Shown in pieces: positions 1-6,178 of a stretch of 6,691 bases of DNA (positions within the stretch are counted from its first letter, which is position 1; every line of letters begins with the position of its first letter). The DNA is from Clostridia bacterium (GTDB lineage: Bacteria > Bacillota > Clostridia > Christensenellales > Aristaeellaceae). Made by a program: the position numbers and the translations under genes. Where the stretch lies: the NCBI GenBank assembly GCA_017471125.1, contig JAFUWR010000194.1, positions 1 to 6,691 on the forward strand, read 5' to 3'. Under the pieces are notes generated by a model, which was not told the origin of the DNA, did not search any database, and saw nothing but the letters and a program-made list of their open reading frames with translations.

Positions 1-1
1 C

Positions 2-451
2 AAGCTGACCTTCACTACCGAACCGGCTATCGCGGACAAGACCGTGACGTGGAAATCCAGCGCGGGCTCCATCGCGTCCATCAATAAGGACGGCGTCATC
101 ACCTTGAAGAAGCAGGGCACCGTGACCTTCACCGCCCCGCCCAAGAAGAACAAGGTCGCCGCGGCGTCCGTGACCATCTTCGTGAAGGACAACACGATTC
201 CGACCAGCCTGACCATCACCCCCGCCGGGCCCACGACCCTGGAAAAGGGCAAGACGCTCCAGCTCACCGTCAAGGCCGACACGCCCGAGGCCGACGCCAC
301 CGTGACCTGGAAGTCCAGCAACAGCGTCGTCAAGGTGAACAAGGACGGCCTGGTCACCGCCGACAAGAAAAAGACCGGCACCGCCACCATCACCGCCACG
401 TCCAAGAAGGACAAGACCGTCACACAGACCATCACTATCACGGTCCAGTAA
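2..451 (+). CDS. C-terminal part of a BIG2 (bacterial Ig-like) repeat surface protein, 5' truncated by the window
   Basis: The frame is open from the window edge, so the true start lies outside; 149 residues are visible, ending in TAA. Two Ig-like units can be seen. The first is partial (about residues 1-63) and the second complete (about 66-149). Both carry the BIG2 hallmarks: a VTWKSS strand (nt 44-61 and again 301-318, a period of about 86 residues), an NKDG-(V/L)-(I/V)-T turn, and a G-T-(V/A)-T-(F/I)-T-A strand. The unit boundary is at IPTSLTITP. BIG2 domains are known from adhesins, intimin-like proteins and many secreted Clostridia proteins, where they act as stalk or binding modules outside the cell. 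No catalytic domain, LPXTG sorting signal or membrane anchor follows; the protein simply ends after the last Ig strand (TITITVQ), so any anchor or enzyme domain must be N-terminal. The residues are strongly Lys/Thr/Val-rich. Which protein these domains belong to cannot be told from this fragment. Confidence 0.85.
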   Translation, partial: KLTFTTEPAIADKTVTWKSSAGSIASINKDGVITLKKQGTVTFTAPPKKNKVAAASVTIFVKDNTIPTSLTITPAGPTTLEKGKTLQLTVKADTPEADATVTWKSSNSVVKVNKDGLVTADKKKTGTATITATSKKDKTVTQTITITVQ

Positions 452-468
452 AGGGACCGACGAAAAGG

Positions 469-494
469 GGGGAGCTGCCGAAAAGCAGCTCCCC
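469..494. terminator. Bidirectional intrinsic terminator between the BIG2 gene and rnpB
   Basis: A perfect 10-bp inverted repeat (GGGGAGCTGC at 469-478 and GCAGCTCCCC at 485-494) encloses a 6-nt loop, CGAAAA. On the minus strand the stem is followed by CCTTTT (462-468 region), a usable U-tract for ending rnpB transcription. On the plus strand it starts 17 nt after the BIG2 stop and is followed only by TTAAAT, a weaker tail. The two genes converge on it, so it probably serves both. Confidence 0.85.
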
Positions 495-507
495 TTAAAT
501 ATGAAAG

Positions 508-870
508 ATCGTGAGCGGCGTCTATAAGCCGAGTTCTGTATTAAACGGTCATCTATCTGGGCCTGCAGTTGCCAGCAGGCTCAAGCGATCACCCGGAGGC
601 GCGACGGGCCGCCGCCGAGGCCGAAGCCTCATGCCTCCCTATCGATCTTGCACCAGGTGGGGTTTACAGCGCGGGCCAGTCGCCAGGCCGCGGGTGAGCT
701 CTTACCTCACCTTTCCACCCTTGCGCCTCCCTTGCGGGAGGTTCGCGGTATATCTCTGTTGCACTTTCCTTAGAGTCGCCTCCACCGGCAGTTGACCGGC
801 ACCCTGCCCTGCGGTGCTCGGACTTTCCTCAGGCGCGTTAACGCCTGCGACCGTCTGGCGCCCTCACGAT
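508..870 (-). ncRNA. rnpB: RNase P RNA (catalytic RNA of ribonuclease P), type A
   Basis: This is the ribozyme that removes 5' leaders from precursor tRNAs. On the minus strand the universally conserved blocks appear in order. The 5' block GAGGAAAGTCCGAGC lies at 830-816. GTAAGAGCTCACC lies near 690-705. TAAACCCCACCTGG, followed by GCAAGA and ATAGGG (the L15 region), comes next. GCTTGAGCC and CCAGATAGATGA follow, and the 3' block ACAGAACTCGGCTTAT lies at 539-524. Helix P4 can be drawn as AAG-U-CCGAG with CTCGG-CTT, including the conserved bulged U. The termini pair as P1: ATCGTGAG (870-863) with CTCACGAT (515-508), continuing through GGCG/CGCC with one bulged G. This pairing sets the boundaries to within a few bases; about 363 nt is normal for the family. 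The order of elements matches the E. coli-type (A) structure. The terminator at 469-494 lies about 14 nt past the 3' end. No convincing sigma-70 type -10 box lies immediately upstream, where a heptamer repeat sits instead. Confidence 0.97.
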
Positions 871-875
871 TCTTT

Positions 876-915
876 TAGGGAGTAGGGAGTAGGGAGTAGG
901 CAGTAGGGAGTAGGG
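876..915. repeat. Tandem heptamer array TAGGGAG, about 5.7 copies, G-quadruplex capable
   Basis: Five consecutive 7-nt units start at 876, 883, 890, 897 and 904, followed by a partial TAGGG at 911-915. All read TAGGGAG except the fourth, which reads TAGGCAG. The plus strand therefore has five GGG tracts spaced by 4 nt, with one 11-nt gap where the variant unit breaks a tract; this is compatible with a G-quadruplex or slipped-strand structure. The array fills nearly all of the 56-bp gap between the 5' end of rnpB and the stop codon of the zinc-ribbon gene, which is where an rnpB promoter or 5' leader should be. Confidence 0.9.
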
Positions 916-926
916 TCAATTACTCC

Positions 927-1637
927 TCATTCGCCTGCATCATATAAGATCCTTCCACAGTTGTCGCACTCGACGATGCGGGAGCCGTTGCGGATCTCGA
1001 GGAGCGTCGCGCTGGGCAGCGACATGAAGCAGCCCGAGCACTGGCCATTGACGAGCTTCGCCATGGGCGGCGTGCAGTGCTGCTTGATGGACTTGTACTT
1101 TTCCAGCAGCCCGGCGTCCACCTTCTTGGCCTCCTCGTCGGTATGGGCCCGCATCTTCTGGAGCTTGACGGTGTCGGCCTTGAACTCCTTGTCGTACTCC
1201 ACCTTGAGCTGGTCGAACTCCTGCTTGGTCTTGGCGGCGCGGACGCGGATCTCCTTCTGCTGGCGGTCCTTGACGTCGGCGTCCTTGCGCATCTTCTGGA
1301 GCTCCTGCTCGTAGCGGGTGAGGGTGTCCAGCAGCTTCTGCACGCTCTCGGCCTGCTTCTGGGCGTCCTCCACGTTGGCGGGCGAGTTGGCCTCGATCTC
1401 CTCGGACAGCTTGGCCAGGGACTTCTCCAGCCGCTCGGCCTCGTCCTGCACGGCCTCCAGCCGGTCCTGCATCACGGCCACGTCGCTCTCCAGCTTCTTC
1501 ATGTTGGCCTGCTGATCCTTCAGGAAATCGCGGGCCTTGATGAGCTTCTGCCGGTTGGGGGACTGCCGCATCCTGTTCTCAAAGCCGTCGGCCTCCATGT
1601 CCACCTGCATGAACTGCCAAAGGGTATCCAGCTGCAT
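927..1637 (-). CDS. Coiled-coil protein with C-terminal C4 zinc ribbon (zf-RING_7/PF02591-like family)
   Basis: The product is 236 residues. Residues about 35-180 form a long, heptad-rich, charged coiled coil (Glu/Lys/Gln/Leu-rich, no Pro), followed by a compact C-terminal zinc ribbon. The ribbon has two CxxC knuckles, C200-SG-C203 and C224-DN-C227, with the family's conserved surroundings (G-x-C-x-x-C-F-M-S-L-P and I-V-E-C-D-N-C-G-R-I-L-Y). The architecture is that of the widespread 'zinc ribbon domain-containing protein' family, thought to bind nucleic acid or protein partners; no biochemical role is firmly settled. It is the last gene of the dnaG-rpoD-trmK-nif3 operon, 14 nt after the nif3-like stop. 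I chose the ATG at 1637 because AGAGGA lies 8 nt upstream of it. The in-frame ATG at 1646 would add MNS but overlaps that Shine-Dalgarno and has no spacing. The family assignment is secure; the function is not. Confidence 0.9.
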   Translation of the reverse strand: MQLDTLWQFMQVDMEADGFENRMRQSPNRQKLIKARDFLKDQQANMKKLESDVAVMQDRLEAVQDEAERLEKSLAKLSEEIEANSPANVEDAQKQAESVQKLLDTLTRYEQELQKMRKDADVKDRQQKEIRVRAAKTKQEFDQLKVEYDKEFKADTVKLQKMRAHTDEEAKKVDAGLLEKYKSIKQHCTPPMAKLVNGQCSGCFMSLPSATLLEIRNGSRIVECDNCGRILYDAGE

Positions 1638-1645
1638 TGAATTCA

Positions 1646-1653
1646 TCCTCTCT
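1646..1653 (-). promoter_or_regulatory. Ribosome binding site deciding the zinc-ribbon gene start
   Basis: The minus strand reads AGAGAGGA here, directly abutting or overlapping the first ATG (1646) but 8 nt before the second ATG (1637). It overlaps the TAG stop of the upstream nif3-like gene (1654-1652), favouring coupled re-initiation at 1637. Confidence 0.6.
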
Positions 1654-2413
1654 ATAGGTACAGTCCGACCTGACTGTTCAATATACGCACCTTATATTGT
1701 ACCGCATCGGCGGCCTTTTGTAAAGCGTCTGCCAATGCTAAAATTCCGGGACGCTCGGTGGCGGCGTGGCCGGCCTCGACGACGCACAGGCCGTCGCAGG
1801 CGGCGTCCAACGCGCGGTGATAGGAGATCTCGCCGGTGACGAAGGCGTCCGCGCCCGCCGCCATCGCCGCGGACAGGTAGTCCCCGCCGGAGCCGCCGAC
1901 CACGGCCACGCGCTTGATCGGCTTGTCCAAATCTCCGAAGCGCCGAACAGGCCCGCCCAGGGCCCTCTCCACGCGGTCGGCGAACGCGCCGAAGGTGCCC
2001 GCGTCCGTCGCGCCCACGCGCACGCAGCGCTCGACGACCTCGGCGTCGGAAAGCCCGAGGGCCGCGGCCAGCGCGTCGTTCACGCCGGGGCAGGCGTTGT
2101 CGTAGTTGGTGTGCATGGCGTACAGGGCCAGGTCCGCGCGAATAAGCTTGCAGAGCATGCGCCCCTCGGCGTCGTCCTCCCGCAGGTGCTTCCGACCCCG
2201 GAACAGTATGGGATGGTGGGTGACGATCATCTGCGCCCCGCGCCGGACGGCCTCGTCCACCACGGCCTCGGTCAGGTCGAGGGCGCACAGTACGGCCTCC
2301 ACCTCCGACGCCTCGCGGCCCGCAAGCAGCCCCACGTTGTCCCATTCCTCCGCGTCCTCCACGGGCGCGAGGGGCAGGAGCAGGGCCATCATATCCTTTA
2401 CCGTCACAGGCAT
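1652..2413 (-). CDS. Nif3-like dinuclear metal-centre protein (YbgI/YqfO family)
   Basis: The product is 253 residues, close to the short YbgI-type length and without the PII-like insert found in B. subtilis YqfO. Family signatures appear in order. EEWDNVGLLAG is at 22-32. THHPILF is at 65-71, giving metal ligands H66 and H67. HTNYDNACPGVNDALA is at 101-116, giving ligand D105. VVGGSGGDYLSAAMAAGADAFVTGEISYH is the second-lobe core. EAGHAATE is at 213-220, giving H216 and E220. All five expected ligands of the two-metal site are present, so the fold and metal centre should be intact. Known relatives form hexameric toroids; they are often annotated as GTP cyclohydrolase I type 2 homologs, but that activity is doubtful and the role is unsettled. 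The start is the ATG at 2413, which overlaps the trmK 3' end by 10 nt and has GGGAGGA upstream. An in-frame ATG at 2431 lies within that Shine-Dalgarno and would add a non-conserved MGGCAE. Confidence 0.93.
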   Translation of the reverse strand: MPVTVKDMMALLLPLAPVEDAEEWDNVGLLAGREASEVEAVLCALDLTEAVVDEAVRRGAQMIVTHHPILFRGRKHLREDDAEGRMLCKLIRADLALYAMHTNYDNACPGVNDALAAALGLSDAEVVERCVRVGATDAGTFGAFADRVERALGGPVRRFGDLDKPIKRVAVVGGSGGDYLSAAMAAGADAFVTGEISYHRALDAACDGLCVVEAGHAATERPGILALADALQKAADAVQYKVRILNSQVGLYL

Positions 2414-3090
2414 TTCAGCACATCCTCCCATATGGCGATCTCGCGTACGAGCGCGTCGATCTGCGCCGCGTCGCCGCCCTTTTCGGCCCCGGCCAGCGCC
2501 TTTTGCGCCACCCGCAGGTAGAACGCGGCGAAGGGCTCCATCGTTTCGGGCAGGGTCTTTAACAGCACCGGCCCGGCGATCAGCTCCCGCTCGGTATACC
2601 GGGCCTCCCCCGGTTCCGCGACGATGATGAGATAGTTCCGCCGTCCGTCGGGGGCGATGCGCTCGTCCGTGATGGCGTAGCCCGCCTCCATAAGCCCCTT
2701 GCGCAGCGCGCAGTGCGCCACGTTGGGCTGGAGGATGAGCCTCGCGCCGCCCAGCCGCTCGCGGCCCTCCCGGACCAGCTTCTCTATAAGCGCCCCACCC
2801 ATCCCGGCGATGACGACCACAGGATAGGCCCGATCCAGCGCCCCCGCGCCGTCGCCGACCTTGAAGTCCACCCTGTCGTTCAGGCCCAGCCGGTCGATGA
2901 GCCGCCGGGCCTTTGTCAGCGAATCCTCCGAGATGTCCGTCAGCGCGGCGCGCTGCACCTGCCCGGTTTTCAGCAAAAACGCGCCGAGCCTGCCGTGGTC
3001 GCAGCCGATGTCGGCGTAGCTTTCGCAGCGTCCCACCAGCTCGGCGATCGCGGACAGGCGCGGATCGAGGTTCATGCGGCGTTCGTTCAT
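2404..3090 (-). CDS. trmK: tRNA (adenine(22)-N1)-methyltransferase TrmK
   Basis: The protein is 228 residues and is predicted to make m1A at position 22 in the D-arm of tRNAs, using S-adenosylmethionine in the cytoplasm. The N-terminal half is a class I methyltransferase fold. Motif I is ADIGCDHG (26-33), an acidic residue that could bind the SAM ribose is in TDIS (51-54), VGDG is at 78-81, and the family-specific IAGMGG is at 94-99. LQPN (120-123) takes the place of the NPPY-type catalytic motif, followed by the conserved ALRKGLMEAGYAITDE. The C-terminal part (about 165-228) is the helical, coiled-coil-like extension typical of TrmK (B. subtilis YqfN). The start ATG (3090) overlaps the rpoD stop by 1 nt (TGATG) and has no strong Shine-Dalgarno, so translation probably depends on coupling with rpoD. 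An internal ATG (3075, giving MNLDPRL) also matches family N-termini and is not excluded. trmK directly before nif3 is the usual Firmicutes order. Confidence 0.93.
   Translation of the reverse strand: MNERRMNLDPRLSAIAELVGRCESYADIGCDHGRLGAFLLKTGQVQRAALTDISEDSLTKARRLIDRLGLNDRVDFKVGDGAGALDRAYPVVVIAGMGGALIEKLVREGRERLGGARLILQPNVAHCALRKGLMEAGYAITDERIAPDGRRNYLIIVAEPGEARYTERELIAGPVLLKTLPETMEPFAAFYLRVAQKALAGAEKGGDAAQIDALVREIAIWEDVLKCL
2423..2429 (-). promoter_or_regulatory. Ribosome binding site deciding the nif3-like gene start
   Basis: GGGAGGA (minus strand) lies inside the trmK coding region, 9 nt before the ATG at 2413. The rival upstream ATG at 2431 runs into this motif, so it has no ribosome binding site of its own. 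Confidence 0.65.
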
Positions 3091-4184
3091 CAGTCGATGG
3101 AATCCTTCAATTTGCGGGAGCGGCTGGGGTGCCTGAGCTTGCGCAGGGCCTTAGCCTCGATTTGGCGGATGCGCTCGCGGGTGACCTTGAACTCCCGGCC
3201 CACCTCCTCGAGCGTGCGGGCGCGGCCGTCCTCCAGGCCGAAGCGCAGCTTCAGCACCATCTCCTCCCGGGGGGTGAGGGTGGACAGCACGGACATGAGC
3301 TGCTCCTTGAGCATCGTGAACGCCGCGGCCTCCGCGGGCGCGGGCGCGTCGTCGTCGGGGATGAAGTCACCCAGGTGGCTGTCCTCCTCCTCGCCGATGG
3401 GGGTCTCCAGCGACACCGGCTCCTGGGCGATCTTGATGATCTCCCGGACCTTGTCCTCGGGGATGCCCATCTCCTCGGCGATCTCCTCGGGCAGCGGCTC
3501 GCGGCCGTACTCCTGCAGGAGCTGGCGGGAGACGCGGATGAGCTTGTTGATGGTCTCCACCATGTGGACGGGGATGCGGATGGTGCGGGCCTGGTCCGCG
3601 ATGGCGCGGGTGATGGCCTGCCGGATCCACCAGGTCGCGTAGGTGGAGAACTTGTAGCCCTTGCGGTAGTCGAACTTCTCCACGGCCTTGATGAGGCCCA
3701 GGTTGCCCTCCTGGATGAGGTCGAGGAACAGCATGCCGCGGCCCACGTAGCGCTTGGCGATGGACACCACCAGGCGCAGGTTCGCCTCGCACAGCCGGTG
3801 CTTGGCGTCGGCGTCGCCTTCCTCCATCCGCTTGGCGAGCTCGATCTCCTCCTCCGCGGACAGCAGCGGCACCTTGCCGATCTCCTTCAGGTACATCCGG
3901 ACCGGGTCGTCGATGGAGATGCCCTCGGGCACGGAGAGGTCGATCTCCTCCTCCTCGACTTCGTTCAGGAGCTCCGGCTCCGGGATGGCCTCGTCCTTCA
4001 GGACCTCGATGTTCAGGCCCGAGAGGGTGTCCAATATGCGGTCGAACTGCTCCGGGGAGAGCTCCACGTCCCCCAGGGTCTCGATGATCTCCTTGTAGGT
4101 CAGTACGCCCTTGCCCTTACCGGTCTCGATCAGCTCGCGCACGCGCGCCATCATCGCTTCCTGATTGGTATTGGTCTTGCTCAA
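3090..4184 (-). CDS. rpoD: RNA polymerase primary sigma factor (RpoD/SigA)
   Basis: The product is 364 residues, close to B. subtilis SigA. It directs core RNA polymerase to housekeeping promoters. The domains in order are as follows. A short region 1.1 spans about 11-70 (LTYKEIIETLGDVELSPEQFD). Region 1.2 spans 92-123 (DPVRMYLKEIGKVPLLSAEEE). Region 2 spans about 128-200, with the core-binding LFLDLIQEGNLGL and the -10 recognition helix TYATWWIRQAITRAI. Region 3 spans about 207-283. Region 4 spans about 298-355, with TLTPREEMVLKLRFGL, an EVGREFKVTRERIRQIEAKALRKLR helix-turn-helix for -35 recognition, and the terminal HPSRSRKLKDSID. The long acidic non-conserved insert of E. coli sigma-70 is absent, as in Firmicutes. 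The start is TTG at 4184, supported by AAGGAG 9 nt upstream. The first in-frame ATG (4154) would cut off ten residues and lacks a ribosome binding site. It lies 36 nt after dnaG, with no terminator between them. Confidence 0.98.
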   Translation of the reverse strand: MSKTNTNQEAMMARVRELIETGKGKGVLTYKEIIETLGDVELSPEQFDRILDTLSGLNIEVLKDEAIPEPELLNEVEEEEIDLSVPEGISIDDPVRMYLKEIGKVPLLSAEEEIELAKRMEEGDADAKHRLCEANLRLVVSIAKRYVGRGMLFLDLIQEGNLGLIKAVEKFDYRKGYKFSTYATWWIRQAITRAIADQARTIRIPVHMVETINKLIRVSRQLLQEYGREPLPEEIAEEMGIPEDKVREIIKIAQEPVSLETPIGEEEDSHLGDFIPDDDAPAPAEAAAFTMLKEQLMSVLSTLTPREEMVLKLRFGLEDGRARTLEEVGREFKVTRERIRQIEAKALRKLRHPSRSRKLKDSID

Positions 4185-4193
4185 TTTGGGCCA

Positions 4194-4199
4194 CTCCTT
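4194..4199 (-). promoter_or_regulatory. Ribosome binding site supporting the TTG start of rpoD
   Basis: AAGGAG on the minus strand is followed by a 9-nt spacer (TGGCCCAAA) and TTG at 4184. It lies in the 36-nt dnaG-rpoD gap. Nothing comparable precedes the ATG at 4154, so the TTG is preferred. Confidence 0.75.
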
Positions 4200-4220
4200 C
4201 CTTTAGCAGACGACCGTGCG

Positions 4221-5951
4221 TCAACCGGTTCTATCTTCATTATCCAGTGCCATGATCTGCCGGTACATCGCGAGCTTTTGCTCCTGCGAGGCAGTCCCGA
4301 TGTTCTGGTATATCTCGTCGGCGCGGCTCTCCGCGCGGTTCTTATGGATGGTGCGCAGGCAGTCCTCGGCCATCCTCGCGGCGTCCTCCCGGGTGTCCGG
4401 CAGGGGGCGGTAGTTGAGGGCCTCCAGCGCCTTTTGGCGGGCGCTCTCGTCGTCCAGGCCCTCGATCCAGCCCGACACGGCCTCCCCCGCGATCAGGCGC
4501 TCGGCCAGCGCCGCGCGGGCGGGGTCGGAGAAGTCCGACGCGGCCAGGAGCGCCGGGGCGATGAGGTCCCGGGCCAGCAGCGCGATCAGCGCGCACTCGG
4601 CCAGCGCCTGGTCGTCGGCGGGCTTTTCCGCCGGTCGGTAGGGCCTGCGCGGGGCCTCGGCCTGGGCCGGGGCGCTGACCCCGATCTGCCGAAGCAGTAT
4701 CTCCCGGTCGTAGCCCGTCTCGTTCACCAGCCTGCGCAGGTGGTTCTCAAGCTCCACCGGGTTCTTGACGTTCTTTAAGATGGCGCAGCAGCGCAGCGCG
4801 TACTGGGTCAGGTCGTCCTGTATGGCCAGGTCCAGCCCGTCCCTGGCCCGCAGCATGCGGTAGGACGCGGAGTCGTATTTGGGCAGCGCGTCGAACCCGG
4901 GCAGGCCGTTGCGCTTTATGAAGTCGTCCGGGTCCATGCCCTGCGGGTAGTCGATGACCTTCGCGGGCAGCCCTTGTTGATCCAGGATGTCCAGCGCACG
5001 AAGCGCCGCCTTCTGGCCCGGGGGATCGCCGTCGTAGCTGATCCAGACCTCCGGGGCGTAGCGCTTCATGAGCCGCGCCTGCTCCTCGGTCAGCGCCGTG
5101 CCCAGCGTGGCCACCACGCCCTGCACGCCGTACTTGCGCAGGGACACGGTGTCCATGTACCCCTCCACCAGGATCAGCCGCCCCGCCGACCGCTCCTTGG
5201 CCGCCATGTTCAGCGCGTACAGCCCGCGCCGCTTGTTGAAGATCGGGGTCTCCGCGGTGTTCAGGTACTTGGGCTGCTCCTCCCCCATCGCCCGGCCGCC
5301 GAAGCCCAGCACCCGGCCCCGGGGGTTGATGATGGGAAACATCGCCCGGCCCCGGAACATGTCGAACGCGCGGCTCTCCCGGCGCACGATCAGCCCCGCC
5401 TTTTCCAACAGCTCCGGCGCGTAGCCCTTTTCGGTCAGGTGCTTGTACAGGCCGTCCCAGCCCCGGGGCGACGCGCCCAGCCCGAAGCGGCGGATGTCCC
5501 GGTCGTTCAGGCCGCGCCCATAGAGATAATTCAGCGCCTCGGCACCTTCACCCGTCCACAGGAGGGCGTGAAAATACCGGGCCGCCTCTCGATTCGCCTC
5601 GTACATGGCCTCCCGCTCGTCCCGGGTGAGGCCGTCGCCGTCGTCCCGCCGGCTCCGGGCGGGCACCTCCATGTGCGCCCGGTCAGCCAGCAGCCGCACC
5701 GCGTCCATGAACTCCAGGCGCTCCATCTCCATCACGAAGTTGATGACCGTGCCGCCCTTGTGACAGCCGAAGCAATAGTAGAGCTGGGCCTCGCCGTCCA
5801 CGCTGAAGGAGGGGGTCTTTTCATTGTGGAAGGGGCAGCAGCCCCAGTAGCGGCGGCCCTTCTGCTTCAGGGGGACGTACTCGGAGACCACCTCTTCGAG
5901 GCTCGTGCGGGCACGAAGCTCCTCCAGCCAGGCCTGAAACCTTGCGTCCAT
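4221..5951 (-). CDS. dnaG: DNA primase DnaG
   Basis: The product is 576 residues, within the usual range for bacterial primases (E. coli 581, B. subtilis about 600). It makes RNA primers for Okazaki fragments at the replication fork. The N-terminal CHC2 zinc-binding domain has C39-PF-H42 and C60-FG-C63, with the conserved EKTPSF between. The polymerase core carries NPRGRVLGFGGR (209-220) and PKYLNTAETPIFNK (228-240). The TOPRIM domain follows, with EGYMD (E264) and the metal-binding DGD (D307, D309). The family stretch GVVATLGTALTEEQ is at 278-291. Residues about 430-576 form the poorly conserved C-terminal region that binds the replicative helicase DnaB. One oddity is that the motif after DGD reads PPGQKAA, where PAGQKAA is the usual form, with Pro at 311. 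The start ATG is preceded by AGAGGGGG, 4 nt from its last G. dnaG is first in the operon, followed by rpoD as in the classical macromolecular-synthesis operon. Confidence 0.98.
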   Translation of the reverse strand: MDARFQAWLEELRARTSLEEVVSEYVPLKQKGRRYWGCCPFHNEKTPSFSVDGEAQLYYCFGCHKGGTVINFVMEMERLEFMDAVRLLADRAHMEVPARSRRDDGDGLTRDEREAMYEANREAARYFHALLWTGEGAEALNYLYGRGLNDRDIRRFGLGASPRGWDGLYKHLTEKGYAPELLEKAGLIVRRESRAFDMFRGRAMFPIINPRGRVLGFGGRAMGEEQPKYLNTAETPIFNKRRGLYALNMAAKERSAGRLILVEGYMDTVSLRKYGVQGVVATLGTALTEEQARLMKRYAPEVWISYDGDPPGQKAALRALDILDQQGLPAKVIDYPQGMDPDDFIKRNGLPGFDALPKYDSASYRMLRARDGLDLAIQDDLTQYALRCCAILKNVKNPVELENHLRRLVNETGYDREILLRQIGVSAPAQAEAPRRPYRPAEKPADDQALAECALIALLARDLIAPALLAASDFSDPARAALAERLIAGEAVSGWIEGLDDESARQKALEALNYRPLPDTREDAARMAEDCLRTIHKNRAESRADEIYQNIGTASQEQKLAMYRQIMALDNEDRTG

Positions 5952-6035
5952 GGCGCCCCCTCTGATCGGTCGCTGATGTGTCGTGTGATGCTATATCCCT
6001 ATTATTCGCCGGGGCCGGGTGCTTTTCCTGCCTGA

Positions 6036-6102
6036 CCTTGCAATTTTTTATATACAACAAATGGTCAAAAAAATCCTTCAACATATTATATTTTTAATAT
6101 TT
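6036..6102. promoter_or_regulatory. AT-rich divergent promoter region between dnaG and the aspartate kinase gene
   Basis: The 227-bp divergent gap contains a sharply AT-rich island in otherwise GC-rich DNA. Toward dnaG (minus strand) there is TATAAA (6052-6047, 5/6 match to a -10 box). The nearby TTGACC (6068-6063) and TTGAAG (6081-6076) lie 10 and 23 nt away, neither at standard spacing. Toward the kinase (plus strand) there is TATTAT (6084-6089) with no clear -35 box. A 6-bp dyad, ATATTA/TAATAT (6083-6088/6095-6100), overlaps it and could be an operator or chance. Promoters are expected here by gene layout; the exact boxes are not resolved. Confidence 0.4.
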
Positions 6103-6178
6103 GGGTCCGGGGGAGCCGCGCCGACATAGTATGGTCTGCGCCGCAGGGCGCCTGGATCGTGATGGAGGCGATGATGCT

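Noticed and set aside
511..795. A 94-codon plus-strand open frame
   Set aside because: It lies entirely on the complement of the RNase P RNA gene, whose conserved structure explains the sequence.
876..915. The heptamer array as a CRISPR or telomere-like element
   Set aside because: The units are contiguous 7-mers with no spacers, and the array is only 40 bp and internal to a chromosome-type locus.
2913..4778. A 621-codon plus-strand open frame opposite trmK, rpoD and dnaG
   Set aside because: It runs antisense through clearly recognised genes. The translation is low-complexity (Leu/Val/Gly/His/Asp-rich), as expected from the reverse complement of GC-rich codons, and it has no domain or credible ribosome binding site.
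4974..6035. A 353-codon plus-strand open frame opposite dnaG
   Set aside because: The same antisense effect over a well-conserved gene; the His/Pro/Ala/Arg-rich product resembles no family.
5821..6084. An 87-codon minus-strand frame beginning MLKDFFDHLLYIKN upstream of dnaG
   Set aside because: Most of it overlaps the dnaG zinc-finger coding region in another frame and becomes Arg/Gly/Pro-rich there; no ribosome binding site was seen at its ATG.
6100..6178. A lysine riboswitch or leader attenuator before the aspartate kinase gene
   Set aside because: The leader is under 90 nt and lacks the lysine riboswitch core. Only a 5-bp GCGCC/GGCGC hairpin (6138-6151) is visible, without a U-tract.
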